This document shows, piece by piece, positions 51,625 through 60,416 of a stretch of DNA of 64,000 nucleotides. The first letter of the stretch is position 1, and each line of letters opens with the position of its first letter. Source of the DNA: Aneurinibacillus aneurinilyticus ATCC 12856 (GTDB lineage: Bacteria > Bacillota > Bacilli > Aneurinibacillales > Aneurinibacillaceae); the NCBI RefSeq assembly GCF_000466385.1, contig NZ_KE952672.1, positions 1-64,000 of the forward strand. Direction: 5' to 3'. The notes beneath the pieces were generated by a model. It was not told the DNA's origin. It saw nothing but the letters and a program-made list of their open reading frames with translations, and did no database searches. The translations under genes and the position numbers were made by a program.

Positions 51625-52122
51625 TTAGACAACTGTAAATCCGATAATTCCTTGAATCGGTTGGCCGATGTTCCGCCCGTCTCCGAAGTAAAGATGCACA
51701 GGTCCATTCTCACGAATTGGCTTGCCGTCGATGGCAAAGCAGAGGACCGCTTTATAAGCTTCTTGAAGCGGGAGGGAGAGCTCTTCTCCGTTCTCCAAGC
51801 GACAAACGAGTGTGGATGCATTTTCTGCAGGTTCTGCATTTTTCAGGAAAGGCTCCAGATACATTCCGTAATCACCAACGATTTTCTTTTTCTCTACGAA
51901 CAGTTTTTCACTTTGCTTGGTTGGGGCAACCCCGTGTGTTAGTTCCCGATCCCATTGCTGTCCTATTTTCATGAGCGACTCGTCGCGTTCTGCTTCTTTT
52001 TCCTCGCCGATGCTCGCAAAAAAGTCTTCAAGCTTGAATTTGCGATCATCAAAAATCCATACGCTCGGATCAAGCGTAATACTAAATTTAACATTTCCAT
52101 TAACTGTAATTATATCTGCCAT
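51625..52122 (-). CDS. Hypothetical protein downstream of cax
   Basis: This 165-residue protein begins MADIITVNGNVKFSITLDPS. Its C-terminal part (FAIDGKPIRENGPVHLYFGD) vaguely recalls small oxidoreductase molybdopterin-type folds, too weakly to assign. There is no signal peptide or membrane segment. AAAGGAGAGAG precedes the ATG. It starts 12 bases after the cax stop on the same strand, so the two are one operon and it may act with the exchanger. Confidence 0.7.
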   Translation of the reverse strand: MADIITVNGNVKFSITLDPSVWIFDDRKFKLEDFFASIGEEKEAERDESLMKIGQQWDRELTHGVAPTKQSEKLFVEKKKIVGDYGMYLEPFLKNAEPAENASTLVCRLENGEELSLPLQEAYKAVLCFAIDGKPIRENGPVHLYFGDGRNIGQPIQGIIGFTVV

Positions 52123-52134
52123 ATTCTCTCTCCT

Positions 52135-53190
52135 TTATGCTAGGAAGTAAAATGCCGCACCAAGAATAATATAAACGATGACAAGCAATACGCCTTCGTA
52201 CCAATTTGTGCTGCCGTCTCGTGAGATAGAAGATGCGATAAACGCCCCCACTCCGATGGCAGCTAGCTCATATGACGTAAATACGAGATCCATCGGTTTG
52301 CCGAACAGCAGGCTTACGAATACAAGGGTCGGGGCGACGAACAAGGCAATTTGCAGGCTGCTGCCGACAGCGATTTCCACAGAGGCACCGATTTTATTTT
52401 TCATAGCAAGAAAGACAGCCGCACTATGTTCGGCAGCATTACCGACAATGGCGATAACGAAAGCCCCCACGAAGATTTCCGACCAACCGAGATGAGCTGC
52501 CACTTCTTTGATGCTATGCACCAGCCATTCGCTTGTAATTGCAACGAATACAGTAGCAACAATAAGTATAAGAATCGAAGTACCTTTGCCCCACATATGA
52601 CCTTCTGCTGCTTCTTCTTCCACTGCTTTATCTGCTAGTTCTTCTTTATGGGTAACCATGGAGAAGAACAGCCAGAGTATGTAGGCGATGATGAGAAGAC
52701 CGGAGATAATTAGGCTAAGCGTTTCGGTTCGTTCTGCATGAATCTGTTTTAAAAACACGGCTGGAATAAACAGCGCAATCACCGCAAGCAGCATAAGGGA
52801 AGCATTGTGTCCGGCAAGCATCGGATTAAACCGCTGTTGCTTAAACTTCAGTCCCCCGGCAATAACACTTAGGCCCAGTACCAGCAATAGGTTTCCGATG
52901 ATGGAACCGGTAATGCTGGCCTTTACCATATCGAACAGGCCCTCTTTAATTAGAAAGATAGCGATAATCAATTCTGCCGCATTTCCAAATGTTGCGTTCA
53001 GAAAGCCCCCCACGCGCTCACCCGCATAATGGGCAACGTTTTCCGTCGCTTTACCGAGTAGAGCAGCTAGCATAATAATGGCCGCTGATGTCGTGACGAA
53101 CTGTAGCCCGGCGGAATGGGTAAAGTAGTGAGCCCAGCCGCTGAGAGCGGTCAATACGATGACAAGCGTGAAAAACAATTTCTGATTCAA
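52135..53190 (-). CDS. cax: Calcium/proton exchanger (CaCA family)
   Basis: This 351-residue protein has about eleven membrane spans and both alpha repeats of CAX-type exchangers: GNAAELIIAIFLIKEGLFDMVKASITGSIIGN and GNAAEHSAAVFLAMKNKIGASVEIAVGSSLQIA, which supply the acidic cation-site Glu residues. It exports Ca2+ in exchange for protons; YfkE is the Bacillus counterpart. The start is TTG 53190, with GAGGAAA upstream. A Glu-rich cytoplasmic loop (KAVEEEAAEG) lies between the halves. Confidence 0.93.
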   Translation of the reverse strand: MNQKLFFTLVIVLTALSGWAHYFTHSAGLQFVTTSAAIIMLAALLGKATENVAHYAGERVGGFLNATFGNAAELIIAIFLIKEGLFDMVKASITGSIIGNLLLVLGLSVIAGGLKFKQQRFNPMLAGHNASLMLLAVIALFIPAVFLKQIHAERTETLSLIISGLLIIAYILWLFFSMVTHKEELADKAVEEEAAEGHMWGKGTSILILIVATVFVAITSEWLVHSIKEVAAHLGWSEIFVGAFVIAIVGNAAEHSAAVFLAMKNKIGASVEIAVGSSLQIALFVAPTLVFVSLLFGKPMDLVFTSYELAAIGVGAFIASSISRDGSTNWYEGVLLVIVYIILGAAFYFLA

Positions 53191-53319
53191 ATAATTTCCT
53201 CGCTTTCCTTCATGAATGTGCTTGATTTTTAATGAAACGATGCCTAACCTAAACTTTAGTGTAAAACATGGATACTACAAAAAGCAAAAATTTTTCAGTT
53301 TATGATAGGAGAAAAGTGC

Positions 53320-53568
53320 ATGAAAAAAGTAGCTGTCATCGGAGCGGGCTACGCCGGATGTTACGGCGATTTTCTCCGTTGTTGATACTATTGCCCAACA
53401 TATACGAAAAGATGTTGTCATCGCTATAAAAAGCACTGTGCCTCCAGGAACATGCGGAGCGGTTCAGGCACGTCTGCGCGAGCAGGTGAGCAGTAGGTGC
53501 TGATGTTAAAGTATTGACCAAGGCTTTGGGGGCCGATCTGCACAAAAGGATAGCCTGGTATACAAAAA
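53320..53568 (+). pseudogene. UDP-glucose 6-dehydrogenase remnant
   Basis: Three fragments of a UGDH gene survive in order. MKKVAVIGAGYAG at 53320 is the NAD-binding start (the frame stops at 53385). VTAIFSVVDTIAQHIRKDVV continuing to KSTVPPGT (about 53360-53485) is the central Rossmann part. GADVKVLTKALGADLHKRIAW (about 53500-53560) is from the domain linker. Large internal deletions and frame changes make it non-functional. AGGAGAAA before the ATG persists. Neighbouring capsule or teichuronic acid genes are absent. Confidence 0.75.
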
Positions 53569-53605
53569 GGCGGAGCGGGAATAAAAATCCCTGCTCCGCT
53601 TTTCC
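53564..53605. terminator. sleB terminator, bidirectional
   Basis: AAAGGCGGAGCGGG (about 53566-53579) pairs with CCCTGCTCCGCTTT (53589-53602), with small bulges. Confidence 0.82.
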
Positions 53606-53608
53606 TTT

Positions 53609-54394
53609 TTAGTTGCAGAAAATATGTTTACCAATCTTTTTAATCTGCGGCCGTGTCCAAATCCACTTTGATGTCGCTGTATCAGGGTTAAAGTAATAGG
53701 TGGCTCCACCGGTTGGATCCCAACCATTTAATGCATCCTGTACCGCATTTTCGGCCGTTTGATTCGGCGTCAGCCAGATTTGTCCATCAGCTACTGCAGT
53801 GAACGCGCCCGGTTCAAAAATAACTCCGCTTGGAGAGTCCGGGAATGATGGACTTTTTACCCGATTCAGGATAACAGCAGCTACGGCTACCTGCCCGGTG
53901 TAGGGCTCGCCCCGCGCTTCTCCATATACTGCATTAGCCATGATTTTTAGTTCGTTTTTTGAAAGAGATGTATTCGTTTTTGGCAACGCTTTTTTGGCGG
54001 CTGCTTTCTCGGCACTAGGTTGTGGAGCGGTAGTTGGGCCAGGAGAGACAGCAACTTCGCCGGGACCCGGTCGCCAATTTTTCGTCGCTTCCCAGAGCTT
54101 CAGTTTTGTTTTCGGACCGAGTATGCCGTCGATTTTCATTCCGAACTCGTATTGGAAATTGCGCAAAGCGTGATATGTACGCCAGGAGAACGTTCCATCC
54201 ACCTTGCCGGTATAAAAGCCGAGGAATTTCAAGCGTCCCTGCATTTCCTTTACGTCGTCCCCAGATGAGCCGACATAGACTGTTCCCTTGCTGAATGCGT
54301 GTGTTACTTGCTGTGGAAGCCAGGGGATACTAGCACACAGAAGTGTCAGAACCAAGGAGAAGCTGAGAAGCCAAACGAACTTTTTCTTGTCCAT
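53609..54394 (-). CDS. sleB: Spore cortex-lytic enzyme SleB
   Basis: This 261-residue protein has a signal peptide (about residues 5-33), a peptidoglycan-binding repeat (SSGDDVKEMQGRLKFLGFYTGKVDG...TYHALRNFQ) and a SleB/hydrolase_2 catalytic domain with AVYGEARGEPYTGQVAVAAVILNR (catalytic Glu). SleB is a lytic transglycosylase active on muramic-lactam cortex during germination. ATG 54394 is selected because GGAGG lies just upstream; the ORF extends far beyond without support. ypeB, its usual partner, is not adjacent. Confidence 0.93.
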   Translation of the reverse strand: MDKKKFVWLLSFSLVLTLLCASIPWLPQQVTHAFSKGTVYVGSSGDDVKEMQGRLKFLGFYTGKVDGTFSWRTYHALRNFQYEFGMKIDGILGPKTKLKLWEATKNWRPGPGEVAVSPGPTTAPQPSAEKAAAKKALPKTNTSLSKNELKIMANAVYGEARGEPYTGQVAVAAVILNRVKSPSFPDSPSGVIFEPGAFTAVADGQIWLTPNQTAENAVQDALNGWDPTGGATYYFNPDTATSKWIWTRPQIKKIGKHIFCN

Positions 54395-54509
54395 AAGGAA
54401 CCTCCATTTACAAAGATTAAGCGTATTTACCCATATTTTGAACGTTAAGATGAAAAAACATGTGTATAATGAAAAGTGAAAAGAAGGGAATGATTGGAGA
54501 ACGATAATT

Positions 54510-54782
54510 ATGGAACATAAACTGGATGAGATGGCAAAAGCATGCAAAGCGCTCGGACATCCTGTGCGCTTGAATATCCTGTATATTCTCGCCCGTCAGG
54601 ATGAGTATTACTGCGGTGATATTGTCTCATTGGTCGGGATGGCACAATCGACCGTATCTCATCACCTCAAAATATTAAAAGATAGCGGGTTAGTGGAGAC
54701 AGAGGAACGAGGCACCTTTGTGTGCTATCGTGTGCAACGTGAGAAAATGAAAGAGCTTTCCGTTTTCTTACAATCATTTTAG
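54510..54782 (+). CDS. ArsR-family metalloregulator
   Basis: This 90-residue winged-helix protein has the ArsR/SmtB pattern: ACKALGHPVRLNILYILARQ, CGDIVSLVGMAQSTVSHHLKILKDSGLV as the recognition helix, and the beta-wing RGTFVCYRV. Two Cys (one in YYCGDIV, one in FVCYRV) could bind metal or thiols, but the classical CxCxxC is absent. It is divergent from sleB and may regulate itself. GGAG precedes the ATG with a rather wide gap. Confidence 0.88.
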   Translation: MEHKLDEMAKACKALGHPVRLNILYILARQDEYYCGDIVSLVGMAQSTVSHHLKILKDSGLVETEERGTFVCYRVQREKMKELSVFLQSF

Positions 54783-54874
54783 AAAAAATTTCAACGCTTT
54801 CTGGAAACAAGTTGCCTTCGCCCATATGAAAGAATAAAATGAGAACTAACTAGATATATAAAGGAGGAATTCCC

Positions 54875-55264
54875 ATGGCCGATGTAAAAGGAAACGGAGT
54901 TGTGCGCATTGCGGATGATGTGGTAGCCGTAATTGCCGGAATTGCAGCAAGTGAAACCGAAGGTATTGCCGGGATGTCGGGCGGGATTACTGAAGGGTTG
55001 GCCCGAAGAGTAAGCGGTAAGAATGTGCAAAAAGGAGTATCTGTCGAAGTAGGAGAATTTGAAGCGGCCATCGATTTACGCGTAATTGTCTCCTATGGCT
55101 CCAAAATTGATGAAGCATGCCGCAATCTGCAGCAAAGCGTAAAAGAAGCGGTAGAGTCCATGACCGGACTCCGTGTTGTCGAAGTTAATGTAAAAGTAGA
55201 AGGTGTGGAATTCCCTAAACCGGAAAAAGAGACGTTGCCAGAACCGGCGAACCGCGTCAAATAA
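54875..55264 (+). CDS. Asp23/Gls24 family envelope stress protein
   Basis: This 129-residue protein matches the Asp23/Gls24 family: GVVRIADDVVAVIAGIAASETEGIAGMSG, then DLRVIVSYGSKIDEACRNLQQSVKEAVESMTGLRVVEVNVKVEGV. Members (YloU, YqhY, Asp23) are cytoplasmic or membrane-associated and link to cell-envelope homeostasis or fatty-acid synthesis. AAGGAGG precedes the ATG. It is monocistronic, behind the ArsR gene by 92 bases. Confidence 0.92.
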   Translation: MADVKGNGVVRIADDVVAVIAGIAASETEGIAGMSGGITEGLARRVSGKNVQKGVSVEVGEFEAAIDLRVIVSYGSKIDEACRNLQQSVKEAVESMTGLRVVEVNVKVEGVEFPKPEKETLPEPANRVK

Positions 55265-55277
55265 CTATAAATGAAAC

Positions 55278-55309
55278 AAGGGCTGCTGAAAATACTCGGC
55301 AGCCTTTTA
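55278..55309 (+). terminator. Terminator of the Asp23 gene
   Basis: AAGG-CTGC (55278-55286, one bulged G) pairs with GCAGCCTT (55299-55306), then TTAT. Confidence 0.7.
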
Positions 55310-55362
55310 TATTATATGTAGGCGCTTGTTAGTTACAGGATGCAGGAGCGGAAAGAATACGC

Positions 55363-55851
55363 TTATCTTGGCTCGACAAGGTAAAAGCTTCCTGTGCCAG
55401 CAAGGACAAGGCGTCCCTGTTCGTTATGTATTTTGCACTCGCAGACACACAGCGTTTTGCCATGCCGCAGCACAGAAGCGGTGGCGATAAGTCGATCACC
55501 AGTACCTGGAGTGAGATAGTGCACATTTATTTCTGTTGTTACGACTTTATACCCGGTTGAACGGCTTGCTACCGCTCCCATGACCGAATCAGCCAAAGTG
55601 GCGGTAATGCCGCCGTGTGCCGCTTTCATTTGGTTTAGCATAAACGGAGTAATGGGTACTTCGAATCGATAAGTACCATCTTCAAGATATTCGCCCTGTA
55701 AACCTAGAAACCCGGCGATATAGGCTGTTTTTCGTTCCCGCATATATTCGATTGCCTGACGTGCCAGGTAGAGGATTTGTTCTTCGTCTTCCGTCCCATT
55801 TGCCAGAGTATCCTGCATGAATTGCAACAATGATTCTTGATCTTTACGCAT
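55363..55851 (-). CDS. PaaI-type thioesterase (hotdog fold)
   Basis: This 162-residue protein has the PaaI/YdiI hotdog pattern: FMLNQMKAAHGGITATLADSVMGAVASRS (catalytic HGG loop) and TTEINVHYLTPGTGDRLIATASVLRHGKT. It hydrolyses acyl- or aryl-CoA thioesters; the substrate is unknown. GGAGGGAG lies upstream of the ATG at a somewhat long spacing. It is monocistronic, convergent with the Asp23 gene. Confidence 0.87.
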   Translation of the reverse strand: MRKDQESLLQFMQDTLANGTEDEEQILYLARQAIEYMRERKTAYIAGFLGLQGEYLEDGTYRFEVPITPFMLNQMKAAHGGITATLADSVMGAVASRSTGYKVVTTEINVHYLTPGTGDRLIATASVLRHGKTLCVCECKIHNEQGRLVLAGTGSFYLVEPR

Positions 55852-56021
55852 ATAGTAGCTTGCTCCCTCCGATAAGTTTGTTTTGTTTCTTTCATTTCAT
55901 TATAATCGAAAAACAAAAGCATTAAATTTTTAAGTATGTTTTTATCTTGTTTTAATACATAGCAAGAAATGTGTATACTTACGTACTGTAGGTACTTTTA
56001 TGTATATATTGGAGTGGAACT

Positions 56022-57968
56022 ATGGAAATCCGTTACATTCTAGAACAACTCAATGATCGCCTGCTTTACCGGCTAGCCGAGGAAAATGCATGGCCGTGCG
56101 TGCAATCAGACGGAAATTTGCTCAACATAGAGAATATTGTGCAGCACATAACAAGTCATGATGCAATAGAGTGTGTCTGGCGTTCGCTTACGACGGAAGA
56201 AAAGGAATTGTTACTCCATTTTCTGTTTCGTATCGGTACCGATATGGTGACGTACCGGCAGATGGAGGAGTACGCCAAAATAGATTCACAGCTTGCTATT
56301 TATAGTGGTTTGACCGGGCTGAGACAACGTGGCTTGATATATACGCTGCGCCGACTATGGGGGGAACTGGCGTATTATTTACCAGATGATGTACAGACAG
56401 CGTACCGCTCCTGGTTGCTATCACGCTTTGTACGTGAAGAGGGTATTCCGGCTTGTGAAATGGCTTGCCATTGGGATACATCGTCTACTCCGCTGGCCCG
56501 AGTGGTATTCCAGATTTTGCAGATGCACCGATATCAACCGATTGGTTTGACAAAGAAAGGAACGATGACGATGAAAGCGCGTCGGGCCTGGCAAAATATT
56601 GTTCCGTATCCGCAAGAGATGTTTCTTCCGCTGGTGCCTGATGTATCAGGTGGACAAGAGGCAAGGGAGCAATTTTTGCTTGAATTGCTGTTGTCACTCG
56701 GTATGCTTCGCAAACAATCTTCAAATGAAGGGATGCAATATGCAGTAGACGAGGAGCGTACGGCAGAAGTGTTCAAAGGCCATGAAGCCGAAGTGCAGCG
56801 TCGCCTTTATCTCAAGGTTAAAGAAGTGTTGAGCCGACTTCATCCTTGTTACTCTGTCATTTTTGACTGGATGGAAGCTGCCGGCGAGCGGACTTTTTCC
56901 TTGCATGCATTGCGGGAAGCGGAATCCACGCTGCTAGGCTCTATCGCTTCTTTGGCAGAGAATGAACACTGGCAATCTTTTGCAAGGGAAGTGGCTCCTA
57001 TACTTTCGCTTTTTGGATTTGCGATAAGAAAGGGAGAGGGAGAGACGGCTGTATTTAGTTGGGATGTAGCATTATTTGCTTCTGAACAGAAAGAGGGAGA
57101 AGCAGTATGGGAAGGAACCGGCTATGTACAACCGACATTTGAAATCTTGCTTCTTCCGCATGCGCCATATGATATGCGTTGGCAGATTGGGCGATATACG
57201 GCGCTTGAGGAACAGCAGGAAGTATGGAGATTCCGCTTGACGAAAGCTTCGGTACAAGCTTGTGAAGCGGACCCTGAACATGAGAGAGAACGTCTGCTCG
57301 GAATTTTGGAGCGCATACAGCCAGATGTACCAGCGAATGTAAAAGAGCAGACGCATCAATGGATAGGTGGCGATGTGCCACTTGCATTTATGCGTGTAAC
57401 GATACTTCGTTGTCCCGATGTTGAGACAGCGGACTGGCTAGCAGAAGAACGCGACGTAACAGGAGGACTGAGGGAGAGATTGAATGATTGTGATTTTCTT
57501 ATAGAAGAATCGACCAGGGAGGAACTACAGCAAGCCTTGATAAACAAAGGCTTGCGCATAAGTGAATCTGATAGGGCAAAACTAAAAGCAAAAGAAACTC
57601 CCAGACTTGAATTTGCAGCGGCTTCTGTGCCATCTGCCGAGAGTGGATATAAAGTTGAGTCCGTATTTCCTTCACTCACTGACGTACTGCCAGAGCTTAA
57701 GGAAGTGCCTGCGATTTGGCACAAAAATTTTCAGAAGTACCATCATTCAACGCTCCGAAAAATAATGTCTACAGCACGTGATCTTGGTATTTCTGTATGC
57801 GCAGAAATTGACGGAAAGCTTATGGAGCCTGTACGTATAGTGGATATCAGAAACGAAGAAGGACACTATCGCTTAACGCTAAATGCCCATGGTAACAAAC
57901 AACATGTAAATTTAGAAGAAATAGGGAGAGTCAAACTTGCATTTCCCTTGTTGCCTGACCGGGACTAG
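56022..57968 (+). CDS. Helicase-associated-domain protein (XPB/Ssl2 N-terminal-like)
   Basis: This 648-residue soluble protein has no helicase motor. The central part (GTGYVQPTFEILLLPHAPYDMRWQIGRYT, followed by RFRLTKASVQACEADPEH) resembles the helicase XPB/Ssl2 N-terminal domain found as a stand-alone in Paenibacillaceae. The N-terminal 200 residues are helical and the C-terminal 60 resemble a WYL-like beta module (LMEPVRIVDIRNEEGHYRLTLNAH). Function unknown; a DNA-repair or regulatory role is possible. GGAGTGG precedes the ATG. ylbF follows 43 bases later, so the genes are probably co-transcribed. Confidence 0.75.
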   Translation: MEIRYILEQLNDRLLYRLAEENAWPCVQSDGNLLNIENIVQHITSHDAIECVWRSLTTEEKELLLHFLFRIGTDMVTYRQMEEYAKIDSQLAIYSGLTGLRQRGLIYTLRRLWGELAYYLPDDVQTAYRSWLLSRFVREEGIPACEMACHWDTSSTPLARVVFQILQMHRYQPIGLTKKGTMTMKARRAWQNIVPYPQEMFLPLVPDVSGGQEAREQFLLELLLSLGMLRKQSSNEGMQYAVDEERTAEVFKGHEAEVQRRLYLKVKEVLSRLHPCYSVIFDWMEAAGERTFSLHALREAESTLLGSIASLAENEHWQSFAREVAPILSLFGFAIRKGEGETAVFSWDVALFASEQKEGEAVWEGTGYVQPTFEILLLPHAPYDMRWQIGRYTALEEQQEVWRFRLTKASVQACEADPEHERERLLGILERIQPDVPANVKEQTHQWIGGDVPLAFMRVTILRCPDVETADWLAEERDVTGGLRERLNDCDFLIEESTREELQQALINKGLRISESDRAKLKAKETPRLEFAAASVPSAESGYKVESVFPSLTDVLPELKEVPAIWHKNFQKYHHSTLRKIMSTARDLGISVCAEIDGKLMEPVRIVDIRNEEGHYRLTLNAHGNKQHVNLEEIGRVKLAFPLLPDRD

Positions 57969-58011
57969 GCAGGGAATAAACGACATGATACAATAATATC
58001 GAGGTGAGATT

Positions 58012-58482
58012 ATGTCAAGCCAGACCGTGACTTTGTCACCGCTCGATTTTCATGAAGCGTTGGAGCGAGCTTACCTTATCGGGGAGCAGATTACAGGTTC
58101 CAAAGAAATGAAGCGGTACCTGGAATTCCGACAGCGAATGGAGCAGGACCCGGAAGCCAAAGAAAAAATCACCTCCTTTAATCGAATGAAGGAAGCGTAT
58201 GAGGAAGTACAACGATTCGGAAAATATCACCCGGATTACAATAAAGTTACACGTGAAATTCGTCAGAAAAAGCGCGAGATGGAGCGAGTGACATCAGTGG
58301 CTGCGTTCAAACAGGCTGAGGACGAACTGGATGAATTGCTCTATCGTGTTAGTCGCACGATTGCGGACGCTGTATCTGAAAGTATTAAAGTGCCAAGCAA
58401 TAACCCGCTATATCAGATGATGGGCGGTTGTGGAAGTGGTGGATGCGGCACGGGAGGTAGCTGCGGCTGCTCCGCAAAATAA
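58012..58482 (+). CDS. ylbF: YlbF (RicF) family protein
   Basis: This 156-residue helical protein belongs to the YlbF/YmcA family (AYLIGEQITGSKEMKRYLEFRQRMEQDPEAKEKI). In Bacillus subtilis YlbF joins YmcA and YaaT in the RicAFT complex, which binds Fe-S clusters and promotes RNase Y-dependent mRNA processing, biofilm formation, sporulation and competence. Here the C-terminus is a Gly/Cys-rich tail with four Cys in the last 18 residues, a likely cluster-ligand region. GAGGTGA precedes the ATG. ylbG is the next gene, as in other Bacilli. Confidence 0.92.
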   Translation: MSSQTVTLSPLDFHEALERAYLIGEQITGSKEMKRYLEFRQRMEQDPEAKEKITSFNRMKEAYEEVQRFGKYHPDYNKVTREIRQKKREMERVTSVAAFKQAEDELDELLYRVSRTIADAVSESIKVPSNNPLYQMMGGCGSGGCGTGGSCGCSAK

Positions 58483-58543
58483 TCGGCAAGGTGCAAGGAG
58501 AAAAGAAGCAAGGCGGTAAGGCAGCCCCTTCCGTCGCTGTAGG

Positions 58544-58570
58544 GCCGCCCGAGCAATCAGGCGGCTCGTT
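58544..58570 (+). terminator. Possible ylbF terminator
   Basis: GCCGCC (about 58545-58550) pairs with GGCGGC (58560-58565), then TCGTTTC. The T-run is weak. The 234 bases between ylbF and ylbG hold no convincing gene. Confidence 0.4.
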
Positions 58571-58716
58571 TCATGATACAGAATCATACTTGAACATTTC
58601 AGAAGTCGGTGTATATTGTCTGCTATCCTAGTAATAAAGTTGTCACTTCTTCTTACAAGTAGGTCCTTGATAACGAATATCACTGATGTTACTATACGAA
58701 AAAGGAGAGTCAAAGA

Positions 58717-59022
58717 ATGAGAGAACGCCGTGTGGGACTGGCTGTTTATGTCAAAAATGCCAAAGCTGCCCGCAATCTGCGTAAGTTTGGCAATATTCAT
58801 TACATATCTCGCCGTATGAATTATGTGTCGATGTATACCGCGGCAGATATGCTAGAAGATACAATCGAACGTATTTCCAAACTTGATTTTGTGACGCGAG
58901 TGGAGAAATCGCATCGTCATGAGATACCGGTTCATTACGACAATGCGAAGCCGGATAAGGCAAAGGAATTCGACTATAAGATGGAAGAATCTCAAATTCT
59001 ATCGATTACACGGGGAGAATAA
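58717..59022 (+). CDS. ylbG: YlbG family protein
   Basis: This 101-residue protein matches YlbG (DUF2129, UPF0298) over its length: RRVGLAVYVKNAKAARNLRKFGNIHYISRRMNYVSMY and LDFVTRVEKSHRHEI. It is a cytoplasmic protein of unknown function, consistently next to ylbF. AAGGAGAG precedes the ATG. It is followed after 34 bases by a small membrane-peptide frame with a shared terminator. Confidence 0.93.
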   Translation: MRERRVGLAVYVKNAKAARNLRKFGNIHYISRRMNYVSMYTAADMLEDTIERISKLDFVTRVEKSHRHEIPVHYDNAKPDKAKEFDYKMEESQILSITRGE

Positions 59023-59056
59023 ATGTAATTAGAGTTGAGGGGGAGGGAACGGCCCG

Positions 59057-59158
59057 GTGGATTGGATGTGGAACATTCCTATTTTCCTGCTTGCTGCGGG
59101 AGTACTTGGTTTTATCATGTACATTGTAGTAAGCGACGATCAGAAAAAGACGCACTAA
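59057..59158 (+). CDS. 33-residue single-pass membrane peptide
   Basis: The frame MDWMWNIPIFLLAAGVLGFI continues to a charged end DDQKKTH (33 residues). One hydrophobic helix covers about residues 6-24. GGGGGAGGG precedes the GTG start at 59057 and the terminator follows immediately, so it is the last cistron of the ylbG transcript. I recognise no family. It is too short for routine gene callers. Confidence 0.6.
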   Translation: MDWMWNIPIFLLAAGVLGFIMYIVVSDDQKKTH

Positions 59159-59169
59159 TTCCAGAAGCC

Positions 59170-59195
59170 AGCAACCTGGGCAGGTTGCTTTTTTG
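59170..59195 (+). terminator. ylbG operon terminator
   Basis: AGCAACCTG (59170-59178) pairs with CAGGTTGCT (59181-59189), then TTTTTG. The 2-base loop is minimal. Confidence 0.85.
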
Positions 59196-59279
59196 TTTGT
59201 GCATGAAGGGGTTCAGGCAAACAAGGCTTGCACATGGGCCACCCGTATAACAAGAGAAAGATGAAGTGGGTGAGGGATT

Positions 59280-60416
59280 ATGCAGAATCATATTAAGAGC
59301 AAACTCCGCTTTGTCTCCTTGAGTGTAATTACGCTAACTTATTTTTTTGTACAGCATCATCCCACATTTTCGCCGATTGTTTTTTGGGGGTTAACACTGA
59401 CCGGATGGGCGATTGAAATTGTCATCTATACGTGGAAGGGTAAAAAAGCAGAAACGTTTCTCGCTGTAAATGAACAGAGGCTCCGGGTGCTCGATTTCAT
59501 TTTTGTTATGGGGTACATGTGGGTAACCGGCGGAGTGGGAGAAAGTCCTTATTTGATTCTTATATATTTGGGTATTGCATCGATCGGATTATATGATGAA
59601 AAGCGGGTAGGGCTGCTATATTCGTTGCTGGCTGTTGCCATTCTTATCACATATGATTACGGGTATACGTATTTTTATAAGGGGGAGTGGGGCACATCTG
59701 TTTATGTACTATCCCATATCTTCATGTTGCCTGTATTCGGTGTACTAGCCAATCTGCTTATTGCCCATTTTCAGCAGATAAAAAAAGAGGAGCAGACAGT
59801 ACTGGACGAACTGGTTACCAGTCTTGCCAAGGCAATCGGCAGCAAGGATTCCTATACGCTTGGACATTCCACGCGTGTACAGATGTATTCGCTTGCACTC
59901 GGTAAAGAGCTTGGACTTGGCCAGGAAGAGATGTTTACTCTCAAGTATGGGGCGCTTTTGCATGATATCGGGAAAATTCACATCTCGTCTGCTGTCCTGA
60001 ATAAAACGGGGAAGTTGACCGAGGATGAATGGCTGGAATTGAAAGGACACTCAATGGAAGGAGCACGTATCATTGGCGGGTTAAAAAAGCTGAAGGGTGT
60101 GCGAGATATTATTTTGTACCATCACGAGAAATATGATGGAAGGGGATATCCACACGGTTTGCAGGGAGAAGAAATTCCATTTCTTGCGGCTGTCGTCAAT
60201 GTAGCTGACTCATTCGATGCAATGACATCCTCTCGATCATATAATAAACCTAAAACGATAGAAGAAGGCATGGAGGAAATCCGCCGTTGTGCAGGGACGC
60301 AATTCCATCCAGTCGTTGCCGCTGCTGCACTATCGCTCTACCGGAAAGGGAAGTGGCCAAGATTCAAGCAAACAGAACACTGTGAAGAGGTAGACTATAC
60401 ATATGATATGGTTTAG
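59280..60416 (+). CDS. Membrane HD-GYP domain phosphodiesterase
   Basis: This 378-residue protein has about six membrane spans in residues 1-165, then an HD-GYP domain with GHSTRVQMYS, the metal motif LLHDIGKIHI, LKGHSMEGARIIGGL and HHEKYDGRGYPHGLQGEEIP. HD-GYP proteins hydrolyse cyclic di-GMP or related signals. The membrane part presumably senses an input; it resembles none I can name. GTGAGGG precedes the ATG. It is monocistronic. Confidence 0.92.
   Translation: MQNHIKSKLRFVSLSVITLTYFFVQHHPTFSPIVFWGLTLTGWAIEIVIYTWKGKKAETFLAVNEQRLRVLDFIFVMGYMWVTGGVGESPYLILIYLGIASIGLYDEKRVGLLYSLLAVAILITYDYGYTYFYKGEWGTSVYVLSHIFMLPVFGVLANLLIAHFQQIKKEEQTVLDELVTSLAKAIGSKDSYTLGHSTRVQMYSLALGKELGLGQEEMFTLKYGALLHDIGKIHISSAVLNKTGKLTEDEWLELKGHSMEGARIIGGLKKLKGVRDIILYHHEKYDGRGYPHGLQGEEIPFLAAVVNVADSFDAMTSSRSYNKPKTIEEGMEEIRRCAGTQFHPVVAAAALSLYRKGKWPRFKQTEHCEEVDYTYDMV

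Noticed and set aside
58483-58640. 47-codon open stretch after ylbF
   Set aside because: No ribosome site at its GTG, and its sequence matches nothing; a hairpin lies within it.
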